This document shows positions 42,902 through 54,732 of a stretch of DNA of 64,000 nt, piece by piece; position 1 is the first letter of the stretch; every line of letters begins with the position of its first letter. The position numbers and the translations under genes were made by a program. Where the stretch lies: positions 62,001 to 126,000 of the forward strand of contig NW_005178992.1 in NCBI RefSeq assembly GCF_000350225.1, written 5' to 3'. Below the pieces are notes generated by a model that saw only the letters and a list, made by a program, of their open reading frames with translations, ran no database searches and had not been told where the DNA came from. The DNA is from Chondrus crispus (lineage: Eukaryota > Rhodophyta > Florideophyceae > Gigartinales > Gigartinaceae).

Positions 42902-43905
42902 TCAGCGCGACTGTTGCCCAACGATATCCAAAAACTCCCTTCTTAGATCTGCCTCCTGTTTGTATCGCCCGCGAACTGCTGTAGTAGTGGTTTGAGCTCC
43001 GACCTTCTGCACACCACGCATAGCCATGCACATGTGTGAACAAGTGACATAGACCATGACACCAGCGGCCTTTGTTGCTCTTTCTACTGCGTCTGCTATT
43101 TGGCTAGTTAGACGCTCTTGCACTTGCAGACGTCTCGCGAAGAGGTCAGCGATCCGCGCGATTTTGCTCAAACCAATGACAGAGCCACTGGGGATGTAGG
43201 CTACATGGAGCTTGCCGTGGAACGGCAGAAGGTGGTGTTCGCAGAGAGAAAAAACATCTATATCCCGGATCAGAACGACTTCAGAGTGATTTTCATCGAA
43301 TTCTGCATCGCCAAGGACTTCTTCAACGGACTTCTTGTACCCTTGTGTCAACGAGAGGAGTGCCTTCGAATGACAATGCGACAGAATCCAAACGATAGCA
43401 CGGGATGCATACACCAGAGGCCGTTAGAACGAGAAAAGCCAAGATAACGGCGCAGAAAAATATGTGACGAGACGTTGGATGAATACCGGGTGACGTGCGG
43501 TGTTGTGCGAGAGCGAAGGCTTTTGCAAAAAGTAACAAGGGATGAAAATACCTTTGCATATCGTGCTGGAGTTTTTCTGAGACCCTGACGAAGGGGCTCA
43601 TCGTCAAGACAGTCGAGAATGACACTGACTGCAGCGGCAATTGTTGCTTCGCGTTGTTCATTGGACAAGCGGGCCTTCTTGGTCGGCTGCGTTGGAATGT
43701 CATCTGGGTGATGTTGCCGCTTGCCAGAGGAAGAAGGCGGGTCAGATGAGTCAGGGACATCGCTCACGAGTGCAGAAGAATGCGAGCTCCCAGTACCAGA
43801 GACGCTGCCATCTTCGGCGAACGGTGCGCTCCCAGGCGGTGGGGAGGCATGGACAGAAGCCATTTGATCGGATATGGGGGGATGGGCCGTCATTGCGGTT
43901 TTCAT
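42902..43905 (-). CDS. folE: GTP cyclohydrolase I, two exons
   Basis: Catalyses GTP to 7,8-dihydroneopterin triphosphate, the first step of folate and pterin synthesis. Exons 43905-43552 and 43363-42902, joined in phase 0, give 271 residues. Exon 1 codes a 70-residue Ser/Pro-rich leader and the start of the enzyme ([10 protein letters not shown]). Exon 2 codes the catalytic part, with the zinc ligands Cys159 and His162 in CEHHLLPF and Cys231 in [13 protein letters not shown], the animal/bacterial-type motif. The ATG at 43905 is the first in frame; the frame is open further upstream without one. The gene is convergent with ARS2. The leader shows no clear targeting signal, so a cytosolic enzyme is likely. 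Confidence 0.92.
43364..43551 (-). other. Intron of the GTP cyclohydrolase gene (188 bp)
   Basis: Donor AAAG|GTATTT and acceptor ATTCGAAG|GCACTC on the - strand. Removing it joins RYAK to ALLSLTQGY in phase, giving the continuous family sequence. Confidence 0.8.
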
Positions 43906-45144
43906 GGGCCGGAGTTTGAATGTGTCAATGGGTTTGGTGGTAAGCAGACAGTGGCCTACGAAGATGCTGCGCACAGGTGATTGCACGGAGACGGAATGTT
44001 AAGGGCAGAAACCTCTTATGGAATGACAGGGGGAGATTGTGGGGAGCACGGAAAGAAATGTGAGGTATGGAGAACAATTGCAGAGCAAAAGAAGGAATCA
44101 CGGGTGTTTGCGCGCCGGGGATTTACGGTATATCACATGTTTCCCGAGTCTCCCTTATTTCATTACAGTTCTTGTATTACAGAGAGGGTTGCAGCCAGCT
44201 GTCATCCAGCAATTGGCATATATTGGGTTTTCCCAGGACAAACCGTTGTCAGTGGTGCACGTTAGCCACCCACTGTAGCGCCTCCCTTGGCCAAGGCCTC
44301 TCACAGCCATGGCTTCCTCATTTGTTCTGGTGAGTATATCTTGCTAGCCAATCGATTTGCATGAAAATAGCAGAAACGCCTTCGGAAGGTTGGCACATAG
44401 CATGATGCAAAGCCTCCTATGCAAGCACACGACAAATTCGGTCTTGGCCAACGTCTATTCGTTCCTGCGGCTCTCTCAGACCAATCTTCCCCATTGAGTT
44501 TCAGCATGAAACATGTAGAAAATGTCGAGCAAAACCTGATATACAGTAGTAGAACTATCAACATAAGATAAATACGAGCTCAGTCGTGCATCGCAGGGCC
44601 CTTCATCCGTGATACGAAACACGCTCAACTCATTTCTTTGAGCAGAAAACAACTGGATCAACCCACCCCCCCCCCCCCCCCCCCCCCCCCGCGCGCGTTT
44701 TAGTCAGTCTGCAAATGGTCTCATGTATCTTCACAATTAGAACACGCAGGCTAGTCTTCAGCGATGCAGCGGAACGAATTCTGCCGTTGCAAGCATGACT
44801 AAGTCACCATCATTATATTTAGTGGCTACTCATTCAAACTCGTATTCACGTAGGAACATTCATATTAAATGAGGTCAGTGCAGGGAAGTCTCTTGGTTTC
44901 CCTTCGCAATGGAGCCGTCATACCGTAAAACACAAATGATCTTTTTATTAGTAGCTTCGGCACCTTTTTCCGTAATTGCGGACTGGCTTCAGAACGCGAG
45001 AGCAGAGATAAAATAGTGAAGAATGTGAATAAACCGAAGGATTCGGCCACATCCCAAAATTTATGTTTTTTTTGATAGCTCTGAAAATTGCCCAGACGTC
45101 TTGATCTCAAGATCCACTCCAATAAGTGGCCACAATAATGCGCT
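43906..45144. other. Intergenic region with a 25-base C run
   Basis: No gene supported; a - strand frame (44865-45272) overlaps the next gene and looks spurious. Likely shared upstream region of two divergently transcribed genes (GTP cyclohydrolase and radical SAM). Confidence 0.5.
44666..44690. repeat. Homopolymer C run (25 bases)
   Basis: Uninterrupted C followed by GCGCGCG. The complementary strand could form G-quadruplex structure; length may be unreliable in assembly. Confidence 0.9.
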
Positions 45145-47234
45145 ATGGAAAGCCCACTCCCATGCCTAACAAGCTGGCGCGATTGCAACCAACTGAAGCT
45201 CAAGTCGACAAGATTTCCAGTTTTAGTAATTGCGCGAAAGCTCAAAGCGTACAAAGAACGAACCCCTTTCATGTCAGCCTTCGTCAGTCACATGTTGGCG
45301 CCATGCCTGGGTACATTTGTTGGCAGACAGCAGGAAACGTCTTTGAAAAGGGAGCACAGCACGAAGCGAAGGGGCCTTAGTCCCAAATGTTCAGCCGCCA
45401 CATCTGTGCCGCATGGAATGCGTCGCTCGAATATGCAAGAGTGGCAAAGAGATGAGACCCTCTTCTTCGACCGCTCCGTTGCGCTGGTTGGAAGGGAGGC
45501 AGATGAAGCTGTCAGTATTGTTTATGCCTATCCAAACACATATGCAGTTGGAATTTGTTCGCTGGGATACCAAATCGTTTGGGCGATGCTTTCCGGTCTG
45601 AAACGCGCTCATGTTACGCGGCTGTTCACGGATGCCATGGAACCGCTTCCTTATCAAGCGGATTTAGTCGGATTTTCTTTGTCTTGGGAGTTGGACTATG
45701 TCGGCATTTTTGCCCAACTCGAATTTGTTGGCATTCCTCGACGGGCAGTTCAGCGCTCAGAGACAGATCCAATTGTGTTTGGAGGCGGTCCTGTCCTTAC
45801 TGCGAATCCCGAACCCTTTGCAGAGTTTTTCGATATCATCTTGTTGGGCGATGGTGAAAATACTATTCCTGAGTTTGTAGAGGCATTTCGGGAATGTAAA
45901 GGACTTTCAAGAACGAAAAAACTTGAAATGCTCGCTCAAGTACCTGGAGTCTATGCACCATCCTTGTACGAGGTTCAATATGAATCGGCAACTGGACCGC
46001 TAAAGTCAATATGTGCGAAACAAAGCACTTCGGATGTACAGATCCCGGAATCATTACAAAAGGCAACATATAGAGGAAAGAGCTTAGCAACTTCCACAGT
46101 TGTAACTCCGCGTTGCGCCTGGGAGAATATATTTATGGTTGAAGCAGTCAGAAGTTGTCCAGAGATGTGTGCATTTTGTCTAGCGTCATATGTAACACTA
46201 CCCTTTCGAGCAGCTCCGGTACAAGATTCACTAATTCCTGCAGTTGACCGCGCTCTGACAGCAACAAACAGGATCGGGATCCTAGGAGCCAGTGTTACTC
46301 AGCATCCGCAGTTCGATCAACTACTATCTCTTCTGCGTGAGTCGAAGTACGACGGAATGCGCTTATCACTGTCGTCAGTTAGGACGAATACTGTAACAGA
46401 GGCGCTCGCCCAAACTCTTGTCGCGAGGGGCTCTAAATCGATAACCGTCGCCGTCGAGTCGGGGTCCGAACGATTGCGCAAGGTAAGCTGCTTTGCTGGG
46501 AGTCAAGGCTATATCGCTTTCCTTCACACCCTCTGTGCCGTGATCCCATAGTCGACTACTCTCATGTCTAACTGATGATAATCCTTCTCATTGCGCAAAC
46601 CTATCCTCAGATTATCAACAAGAAGCTTGAAACAGATGATATCGTCAAGGCTGCTGTTCGAGCAGAAGCTGGAGGACTTTCCAGTATGAAACTGTATGGA
46701 ATGGCGGGTATTCCAGGAGAAACACCGGATGACCATGACGACACAATTGCGATGCTCCGCAATTTGAAGAAAGCGGCACCCAAGCTTCGCTTAACGTTTG
46801 GATGCTCTACCTTTGTCGCCAAAGCACACACTCCATTCCAATGGTTCGGATGTGACAAAAAGGCAGACAAAGCAATGAAACAAATGGGAAAGTCTCTGGG
46901 CAAACTTGGAATTGATTACCGTCCCGAATCCCATAAATGGTCAATCGTGCAATCAATCATTTCGCGAGGGGATCGTCGAGTGTCACGTGTTCTTGAACTC
47001 GTGAGTGGATACGGCGATTCTCTTGGTAGCTTCCGTCGAGCCTTCAAAGAACTCAAAGGCGAAATCCCTCCTCTTGAGCATTACGCCTACGAAGACTGGC
47101 CAATCGATGCGGTCCTCCCGTGGCAGCACATCAGCACTGCCATATCGAAACCTCGTATACTGAATGCACGCAGAGAAGCTGAGCTGCATTTTCGACCAGA
47201 CTCAGAGCAGTTCTCTCGCACGCAGCTACTATAG
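45145..47234 (+). CDS. Radical-SAM protein with B12-binding-like N-terminal domain, two exons
   Basis: Exons 45145-46482 and 46611-47234 join in phase 0, giving 653 residues. The N-terminal domain (about 100-250) has YPNTYAVGICSLGYQI and FGGGP...NPEPFAEFFD..LLGDGE, typical of bacterial cobalamin-domain radical-SAM proteins of the YgiQ/TIGR03960 type, but no DxHxxG cobalamin loop was seen. The cluster motif CPEMCAFC (CX3CX2C, about residue 338) binds 4Fe-4S, and ESGSERLRK follows just before the intron. The substrate is unknown. An alternative start at 45271 (MSAFVSHMLAP) begins with a Phe/Ala/Ser/Arg-rich leader like a plastid transit peptide. Similarity to cyanobacterial-type proteins suggests a plastid origin, by inference. 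The last codons overlap the convergent zinc-ribbon gene by 6 bases. Confidence 0.85.
46483..46610 (+). other. Intron of the radical-SAM gene (128 bp)
   Basis: Donor CAAG|GTAAGC and acceptor ATCCTCAG|ATTATC. Without splicing the frame ends at 46551; splicing joins ESGSERLRK to IINKKLETDD, as the family sequence requires. Confidence 0.88.
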
Positions 47235-48068
47235 TTGCGAACCGACTGTGGTCTTCGCTTGTTTCTCAGCCTCAACTCTTGTCCTTTCTTTGCGTTCAAG
47301 AGAGGCTTTCTTTTTTTGACATAATTTACACCAAGAAGACTTTCTTGCGCCGTTGGGCTTCCGCCTCATGTTGTTAGGCTCTAGGAGAAATTCATGACCT
47401 TCTTTACACCGCCATTTCATCTTGACGTATTCTGAAATGTACTCGGTGCTCAAACACACACCATCCTTGTCTCGAGCAAGCTGGTGCATGTCTTTCATAG
47501 TCAATTTCTTGCTGAGCCTTGCACATTCAGGGCACCATGAACCTCCATTCCTAATGTTTGTCAATCTGGCCTTCCAGAAGTGACCTTGGCCACACTTCCA
47601 CACCAGCGGGGTACGCGCATCCTTGTATTCAGTAGAAACTAGAGTACCGCCGCGCAAAAACGCCACCGCCTGCACCTCAAACAAAGACAAGCGACGACCG
47701 CGGTGGGAGACAGAAGGGTCTGCCATTTGGTGGCAACACGTTGGGCAGAAGCGACACGCAAGGGAGCCACGTTTCGCGCAAACTATATGACCCTGAGCGC
47801 AGCGGTAACGCAGCTTACAAGGGGGGATCAATTGCGGTGATGAAGAGATGGACTCGCTTTCATAGCCAAAACGCAAGTTGGAAAGACTACGAGACAAGTC
47901 AGACTCATGAGACAGGGATTCCAGATGCGAACCTCCAGGGATTTCGGCGGGCTTGGTTGATGCTTCCAAGCGGGAACGGCGTGGGACGCAAATCGAGCGA
48001 GCGGTACAGGGACGACGAGTTGGGACGGATACCAGCGACGTAAAGGATGGACCTACAAATGCAGCCAT
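47229..48068 (-). CDS. Triple treble-clef/zinc-ribbon protein, probably plastid-targeted
   Basis: 279 residues from the ATG at 48068. The start MAAFVGPSF, followed by a Ser/Arg-rich region to about residue 80, resembles a red-algal plastid transit peptide, which supports this start over longer upstream frames. Three repeats each carry W/Y-x-C-x2-GH and a C-x2-C pair: about 88-111 (cysteine-rich variant), 158-182 and 220-250. This is the pattern of the bacterial and algal DUF4379-type zinc-ribbon (C..GH..W......CP.C). The C-terminal 25 residues are basic and helical. The role is unknown; such domains often bind DNA or sit beside nucleases, but no nuclease part is present. Confidence 0.8.
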   Translation of the reverse strand: MAAFVGPSFTSLVSVPTRRPCTARSICVPRRSRLEASTKPAEIPGGSHLESLSHESDLSRSLSNLRFGYESESISSSPQLIPPCKLRYRCAQGHIVCAKRGSLACRFCPTCCHQMADPSVSHRGRRLSLFEVQAVAFLRGGTLVSTEYKDARTPLVWKCGQGHFWKARLTNIRNGGSWCPECARLSKKLTMKDMHQLARDKDGVCLSTEYISEYVKMKWRCKEGHEFLLEPNNMRRKPNGARKSSWCKLCQKKKASLERKERTRVEAEKQAKTTVGSQL

Positions 48069-49454
48069 GGCTTGGAATAGAGGAAGGTGAAGGGAAGGGA
48101 GGGCGGCAAAGTTGGGGCTTGAAAGAGAATTGTTCGATCCTTGCTGTAGACGGGCATGGCTATACTGTACAGGTCGGCAATGGAGATTGCGACGGGGATT
48201 GCGACAGAGCTGAGTGGAGTCGCCGTTGTCCCGCACTAATTGTTCTGAACCCTGCACTAACATTATTCTCCGCTCTGAATAGAAATAAGGACACCTCATG
48301 CCTACAAAATAAGTTAAAAGTAACCTCATACTGTATGAGGACAACTGTCCAATAAACACTGGACGATAAGCTATTTGCACCATAGAGGCCAGCTTTTTTT
48401 GACAAAAACAAACGGAATAAATCGTAAATTTACAAAAACTAATTTGGACACCATTTCATTAGTGTATTTGCCCTCCGCAACAACATCTTCGCAGAACATC
48501 GAAATGACAGAGTCGCGATCAGGAGAATACATCCAAATGCGACCCAGATGGTGAGACGTTTTGGCCTTGGAATCGTCGCACAGTGGCTCTGGAACATGAG
48601 ATTGCCACATCTCTGGCTGCATGTCCACTATAAAAGTTTATTTGTTTTCCAATTTCAGCCTTCAAATTTCATTGGTGCGCTTCCAGGTCGACGTTGGAAC
48701 AGATGAACATACCTGGTTCTCTGTAATTCGACTGGAACAGTGATGGATATCAAAGCGAAACTATATTCGGAAAAGGGGAACATTTTGAGTAGTGCAGAAG
48801 CCACTTTCCAAATTGTTCAAAAGTTGCAAAATCGATTGCCGCTCAATTCTTTAAACGTCTTCAAACTAGAAGTTGTCTCTGGGCATCGAAGGCCTCGTCG
48901 ATCGGTACACAATTCTCTATGTTCGCGCTCTGCACCTCTCCCGCTCTCTCGCCGCCTCCCAACCCACCCCGTCTCCGTTGTCCTTAACCAATTCCGCCGT
49001 CTCCATCCCCGCCGCTTTCCCCCTTGCTGCAGAGACGATAACTCTCATCCTCGACCCCGCTGCCTTTCTGTGGGCACGATTGGTCACCCCCGCCACACCC
49101 CCGCCATTTATCACTGTTGGCCTTGAGGTCTGCCGATACTCGCCAGCATAAGGTCACCGCAGACTTCCAAATTCGTTGCCTTGCATTATTGACATCCACC
49201 ATCGGTGACTTTGCTATGGTCGCACCTGTTCACTATCCCTACACCTCTGCCTTTTTCTACCTTGGACCTGAACTCCCGCTTTTCCTCGCGAAAAGACGAG
49301 CACAGCTGAAATCCATTTCCACCGCCTCCAACTCGTCCCGAAAACGATTATTGCTGCCTTGTAATCCTTTCGCCTTTGCAACTCACAAAAACGTCAAATT
49401 CCGACCTCCACCTCTACAGTGTTCGAGAAACTTTACTGCTATTTCACCAAAAAA
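48069..49454. other. Intergenic region; pyrimidine-rich upstream of the transposase gene
   Basis: Short frames only. A - strand frame at 48371-48628 has ordinary composition but no recognised family. From about 48890 the + strand becomes C/T-rich, as before ARS2 and before the gene at 60206. A CTCTACAG at 49412-49419 could be a splice acceptor for an upstream leader exon. Confidence 0.4.
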
Positions 49455-52400
49455 ATGAGTCAGTCAAGGGATCGCCGCATGTCTCTTGCTCGTAATGTTC
49501 CACAAGAAGCGTGGGAGTACCTCAATGAGCTGAACTCGTCTGATTTAGAATCTCAGTTTGGTGGAAGGGAGATCGATTGGCAGAGCGACCTCAATGCTGG
49601 AAGGTCGATATGCAAGTTTCTGGTTGAGTGGGCACAGCGAGGACCATACCATGATGTCTTTTCTACAGGGGGAGGAAGTAAAGAATTGACGCTGTCATCC
49701 GCTAGTATCATTAACCGTGGCGCTGCGGAGCTTTTGAATACAGAGAAAAGAGCGGAGGCCGCTTATCGTGCTTATAAGGACGTGTTTCCGACATCCATAT
49801 GGCACTGCTGCAGTCGTTTTTGTTTTGCCTCCATCGCAATCGACCCTGTAAAGATTCGGCTATTCGAAGAGATTCGTCTAATTCAGGAAATTGCGGAACG
49901 ATTACATTCGTCTATCGCACCTATTACCGATCTTGTTGACACGAGACGATGCGGTATTGGTGGGTCGTACATTGGCTTTTACGCACCTTCCAGACAAGAG
50001 AGAGAAGGTGGGTTTAGTGCGGACGTTGCCTCGACAGACCGAAAAAAAGGTTTGCGAAAATTTGCAAACTTCGTCGTGCGAGTTCTACCGTTTCTCTACG
50101 GTAAGGAGGACACACCGAGTGGCACGAAATGTCCCTCGGAGAAGCTCTGCACGGAAGCGATTTGCTGCTTGCTGGGCGTCTCAAAAAAATTTCTTTACGG
50201 GAGGAAGAAAGTACCGAGCACAGGCAAACAGTCTGGGGAGGCGACCGAGATAGAGCTTTCCTGCATCGTTGACGATGCAGGTACCCGGTTACGTCAGCGT
50301 CGTCGTGTCGAAGATCGAGCAGGGTATCCCCCAATCGAAGAGCTACCAATCTGGGATTGTGGGTGTAGTGAGCCTTTTCTAAGCGCTCTGAATATTGTGT
50401 TCTTAACGAGCGAGTACCGAGAATTTTCTAAATGCTCAAAGGAGCTCAACCCGCGGCGAAAGGAGAACAGATTCCTTCTTAATGCAATGTTCTGCACGCT
50501 GTCCAACGCCCCGACAAAAGTGTGCGACGCTGCTCTCTCTGCGTTGTATACTGTGTCCAAAGGGCACATTTCGGATGTGCGTATGGCTCTCCAAGCCATG
50601 TGCTCCAACCCCAAAATTGAGCACAGGTCCTTTATTGAGGGAGGAGTGCAAGGCTACCGTACCCACAAGATGCACCCAATGAACAGGTACCCGGACCACG
50701 TCCGTGAACAAGTCGAAAATAATTTAGACATGGTTCTTCGTGCGGATCCGGCTGGAGGCCATGGTATGAACGTGTGCCGAGTATACTCCCCTGAGATCAA
50801 CACCAAAGAGAAGCTACGAAAGCTGCTGAGGAGAATGTTAAACGAGGATGTCGAAGTCGACGAGCAGATGTCAGACTCAACTCTACAAAGAATGATAAAT
50901 TGGTATCTTGAGGCAAGAAGGTGCCGCGTAGAATTCAATCAATCGGACCACAACGCTTGCCCACATTGCAAGACGTTGAAATACGCCATCCTGCAGTACC
51001 ACTACGAGTCAAAACAGCTGGAGCATCAGCACCGTTCACAATTCGGTGACAGGAGCCAAGATTTTGACCAGAACACCCAGTTCGAGAGCGACCGTCTTCT
51101 TGCAGCACTTGCCACAAAAAAGTACCAAGAGCAAGAAGCACTAAGTACATTCGTAGTTCACAACCGGTGCGATGCGGATATACGAAAAACTGTGAAGTCT
51201 TGGGGCGACTTCTTTCGCTCCGTGGAAAATCGTTTTCGCGAGCTAAATTTTATTGGAAACGGGTGGAACTCTATGGCCAACCACGCCATGATCACCCACC
51301 AGGATGACATGACGAAGGTCGACTTGCCACATTTTACTGTGAACGTTTCAGCAGATATTACACGCTGGCGCTTCAACGTCATGCGCATGTCAACGCTGTC
51401 ACGAAGGATTCTATTGTTTTCTCCCACGAACAGGGAACTGGACCAAAAAATGCTTCAGCTATGATTGAACTGGTGTTGATTGATCACCTCTCGCGGTGTA
51501 AGGGAGAGGCAATCAAAGTAATCGTTTCAGATAACGCAGCTGTGGGGAAAAATTGGTTAACAACGATCGCGTTGCCACAATATATGGTGGATCAAGGGCT
51601 GGCGGACATTGTAATAGTCGTTTTTCTGGAGAATAACCATGGGAAATGGTTAGCCGATATGTTGTTCGGACAATGGCAGACCAGGCGGAAAAAGTCCGTC
51701 CTTCTCAGCATTGATGACCTTCTGAGTGAGTTTGAATCGATAAACTCCCGAAGCGGGAACGTTAGGGGATTTGCAGTGAACCCACTTGGAAGCGTGGACT
51801 TTGCTGGTATTTTTAAGTCTTTGGGATATCAAACCAAACCCCCCAAGGATTTCGGTTTCACCAAACGAAATATTCACTTCGCTGCTGCATGCGGCCAGGT
51901 CGCCAAACAAAGACTGTCCTGTGACGTCTTGCATCTTCTCGGTCCGGCTCTTCCTGTTGCCGAAGGAATGGTCCGGATCTCTGCCTCCTCCCCTACTCGC
52001 CGACCGCAGGACGAACTTGCGTGCGAAGAGCGATTTTTCGACGTACCTGCGGCCAACTTGTCCGAATTAGCTGGTGACAGTCAGACCTCTGTTCCACTAA
52101 GTAATCCGGAGCATCCGCAAACTCAAAATGAATCAGTGGTACCTCCCTTGGTGGTCCCGCTGGACCAACCGTTCTCGCCAAGCGGACAGGGAGTTGTCTC
52201 GCAGAGGACTACGAAGCATGTTGGATTCAACGGACTGGCGTTCCGGGGCTCGAATGGATATCCAGAGTTGATGAACACATCATCGCGGCTTGTACAACAG
52301 GCTTGGCCGCACAGTATGCTTAATCCTGGTGCTGTTTCGGACTCCGGGGAGCCAATTTACGGCGTTGAGAGCGTAAAGTGCGCCCCGGAGACCTGGGTCA

Positions 52401-53086
52401 TTAGAATACCAGTGAGCCATTTAGCAGCTGGGAATGACAGAAAGGCCCGTTACGCGCCTCGCAATTTACTAAATGCCCAATTTCAGAGAGGGCCTCGCGA
52501 ATCCCAGACGTGGGTACCGACGTCGACATACGCGGAACCTCCGTTCCCGACCATCAGAGGAACCGCAGCATACGAAGCAATGAAGAACGTTGCTTTGAAA
52601 TACGCTGATATAGGCAAGTCCGTTAATGTGTTGGACTTGTTACGCGAGGTCTACCTATGTATGGGCTCGAGGGATATATGTTCGGACCCTTGGTACCAGC
52701 GCTCGGTCACACTACCCAGCCACAACGCACTGCAAGTGTATAGAAATGCTCTCCAGATATTTAAGGAACGATGGCAAGGGGAACCTCGAGCTCCACGAAC
52801 GATTAGACAGTTGTTTAAGCTGGATGAAAACGTAAGCAATCAGGTCACGGCGATACTGGAAGCGCGGGGTCAGGTCCCGACTAACAAGGCTTTGCGCACA
52901 GTGGTCTTATCTGAACTGTTTGAAAAGGACTCTAACACACCCGGGGGGCTGGACAGGTTCGTTCATTTGGTTGAACAGGACCAGGAGCGCTTTGCCAGAG
53001 ACATGAAACTTTTCAGCGAGAAAATGGTCATATTCGACCGCGACCATAATTTGTGTGGACTCGAAGGGCTCTCCTGTGGCAAGTGA
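49455..53086 (+). pseudogene. Large DDE-type transposase (DUF7869-like), broken by one base at an A run
   Basis: Two frames: 49455-51464 (669 residues) and an overlapping -1 frame to 53086. The first ends just after LDQK at a run of six A (51446-51451). One extra A would carry reading into the second frame with the segment ..KNASAMIELVLIDH, giving about 1211 residues. Motifs: a Cys pair CPHC near 50959, then HQDDMTKVDLPHF (51298-51335), SDNAAVGKNW (about 51524) and LENNHGKWLADMLFGQW (about 51631). The D..PHF, SDN..xKN and H...D..FG order matches DUF7869-type transposase-like proteins. The last 370 residues are Ser/Pro-rich then helical. I infer a class II transposon gene; terminal repeats were not found. 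Confidence 0.65.
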
Positions 53087-53415
53087 GGGCATAGAAAAGC
53101 AATAATTCCGCGCGAAACCCAGCGGATGTAATACAGAAGACGAATCTGTACACGTCATGAGCAGCGTGTTGCACGCGATGCATCGCCAGGTGTCGTGCAT
53201 CATTTAGTACAGTGGTCCACTGCAGTTCATGGAAGGCTCGAAGCACGGGGAACGGCCCGCGCGTAGCTGCCGCGCAGTGCAAGAATGGGTAGGAAGTGTT
53301 GCAGTGGGATGGTGGCGGAGTGCAGTCTGGTGATGGCTGCAGCAGCTGCAGCCCCTCGCCAGACAAGAGACAAAAAACAAAAAGTAACCTGCACACAGGA
53401 ACAAGCCTCATATTT

Positions 53416-53529
53416 ACCTTGCTGGCACGGTACTTTTGTACCTTACTGGCACAGTACTTTTGTACCTTGCTGGCACAGTACTTTTGTACCTTTCTGGCAC
53501 AGTACTTTGGTACCTTGCTGGTACAGTAC
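53416..53529. repeat. 24-bp tandem minisatellite, about five copies
   Basis: Unit ACCTTGCTGGCACAGTACTT plus TTGT, with few differences between copies. Each unit contains the near-palindrome GTACTTTTGTAC. Since 24 is a multiple of three, the - strand encodes an eight-residue repeat (KVQKYCAS). Confidence 0.92.
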
Positions 53530-53542
53530 TGCTCCATGACTG

Positions 53543-54046
53543 CTAAAACATTCTGTATCTGCGCAAAAGTTTTTCGGTGCTCGACTGTACGCCAGCCAAA
53601 TCTTCCACGCGAGAGAGAAGATCCTCAGGAAGCACAGTATTGTGCCTCCTGACCAGCACAGGGCTGTTTCCTGCTCGTCGGCAGCGATAACTAAACTTGC
53701 GGCGAAAATGAGATACACATCGTGCCTCACGGTTGTCGGGGCAACTGCCGCAGATCTCAGCGTAAACACGACAAGCGTGCTTACATATCCTACATACTAT
53801 CCCAGCACCAGGTCCGATCTCGGACCTCACCTGATTCTTCTTGACAAGCCCATCCACGTCATTCAACATGGCGATCCGACAGTTTCTCGACTGAGCGTAT
53901 TCCCTCAGTTTTCTTTCCCCCTCTTTCATTACTGTTCCAAACTCGACGGCATGGATGCGAGCATCGCTCCTTGCGCGTGGTGGAATTCTTCTATGTTCGT
54001 AGTAGCTAGGTGCACATCTCATAGCTACTTTCCAACATTGCCCCAA
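53543..54046 (-). CDS. Unrecognised frame with a Cys/His cluster
   Basis: 167 codons; the first ATG within a plausible coding stretch is near 53926. About 53690-53800 codes CRICKHAC, CGSC, CVSHF and C in 40 residues, suggestive of zinc binding. No family recognised, and no flanking gene shares its frame. Confidence 0.22.
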   Translation of the reverse strand: MGQCWKVAMRCAPSYYEHRRIPPRARSDARIHAVEFGTVMKEGERKLREYAQSRNCRIAMLNDVDGLVKKNQVRSEIGPGAGIVCRICKHACRVYAEICGSCPDNREARCVSHFRRKFSYRCRRAGNSPVLVRRHNTVLPEDLLSRVEDLAGVQSSTEKLLRRYRMF

Positions 54047-54732
54047 GATAAGAAGAGCAGGAAGCCGTCACCGCTGACATGCCCATACCGAGTTATTGGA
54101 TGATGTTTGGTTGTAACGATCATGTGAAGCAACTTGCACCATGTTGAAAATTTTAAATCTCATGTGCGTTTGTGGTACTTGCATTACACATAATGTATAG
54201 GATGTCCCATCTGGGCTGGCTGACTGCCACTAAGGGGATGAGGATGTGGGAAGATCTTGAGGTGGGACTCTAAACTCTTGACGATGGAACAGTTGGCCCG
54301 GGGATTTGCTATCGCGAGCGCGGGAAGGTATATCTCAGAGGAGCGCGCCGGAGTGAGCATGGGACTGCAAATGCAGCTGAAGAAGTCAAAAAGCGAACAG
54401 CCATTCTGGAAGAGAACTTGGAAAACGAAATGTGAACGCATACCTGCGAAGGAACTAATCGAGTATAGCCCACACGCACACGGTCGCCCGAGCCACACCC
54501 TTCCACGCCCACGACCGCAATCCCTCGTCTCTGCCGCGCTTCCCCGGCGCCTCTCCGCAAAAGCTGCGCGGTGCACACTATACAAACACTGCCCCGCCGC
54601 CGAACCGTGCCGTTTGGAACATCCATGCTTAACGTCCTACCAACCACGTCAGCCCCCCCACACACCCACCACCCTCCCGTCACGCCCCCAACTTCCGATC
54701 ACCCACGCCGGCACTTCATGAATAGCACCTCA

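Larger units (their letters stand above)
53087..54732. other. Region between the transposase and the unknown - strand gene
   Basis: Contains a 24-bp minisatellite (53416-53529) and a - strand 167-codon frame (53543-54046) with a Cys/His-rich stretch (CRICKHAC....C..C) that could be zinc-binding but is unrecognised. Otherwise nothing supported. Confidence 0.35.

Noticed and set aside
44865..45272. 135-codon - strand frame
   Set aside because: Overlaps the 5' end of the radical-SAM gene, atypical composition, no domain.
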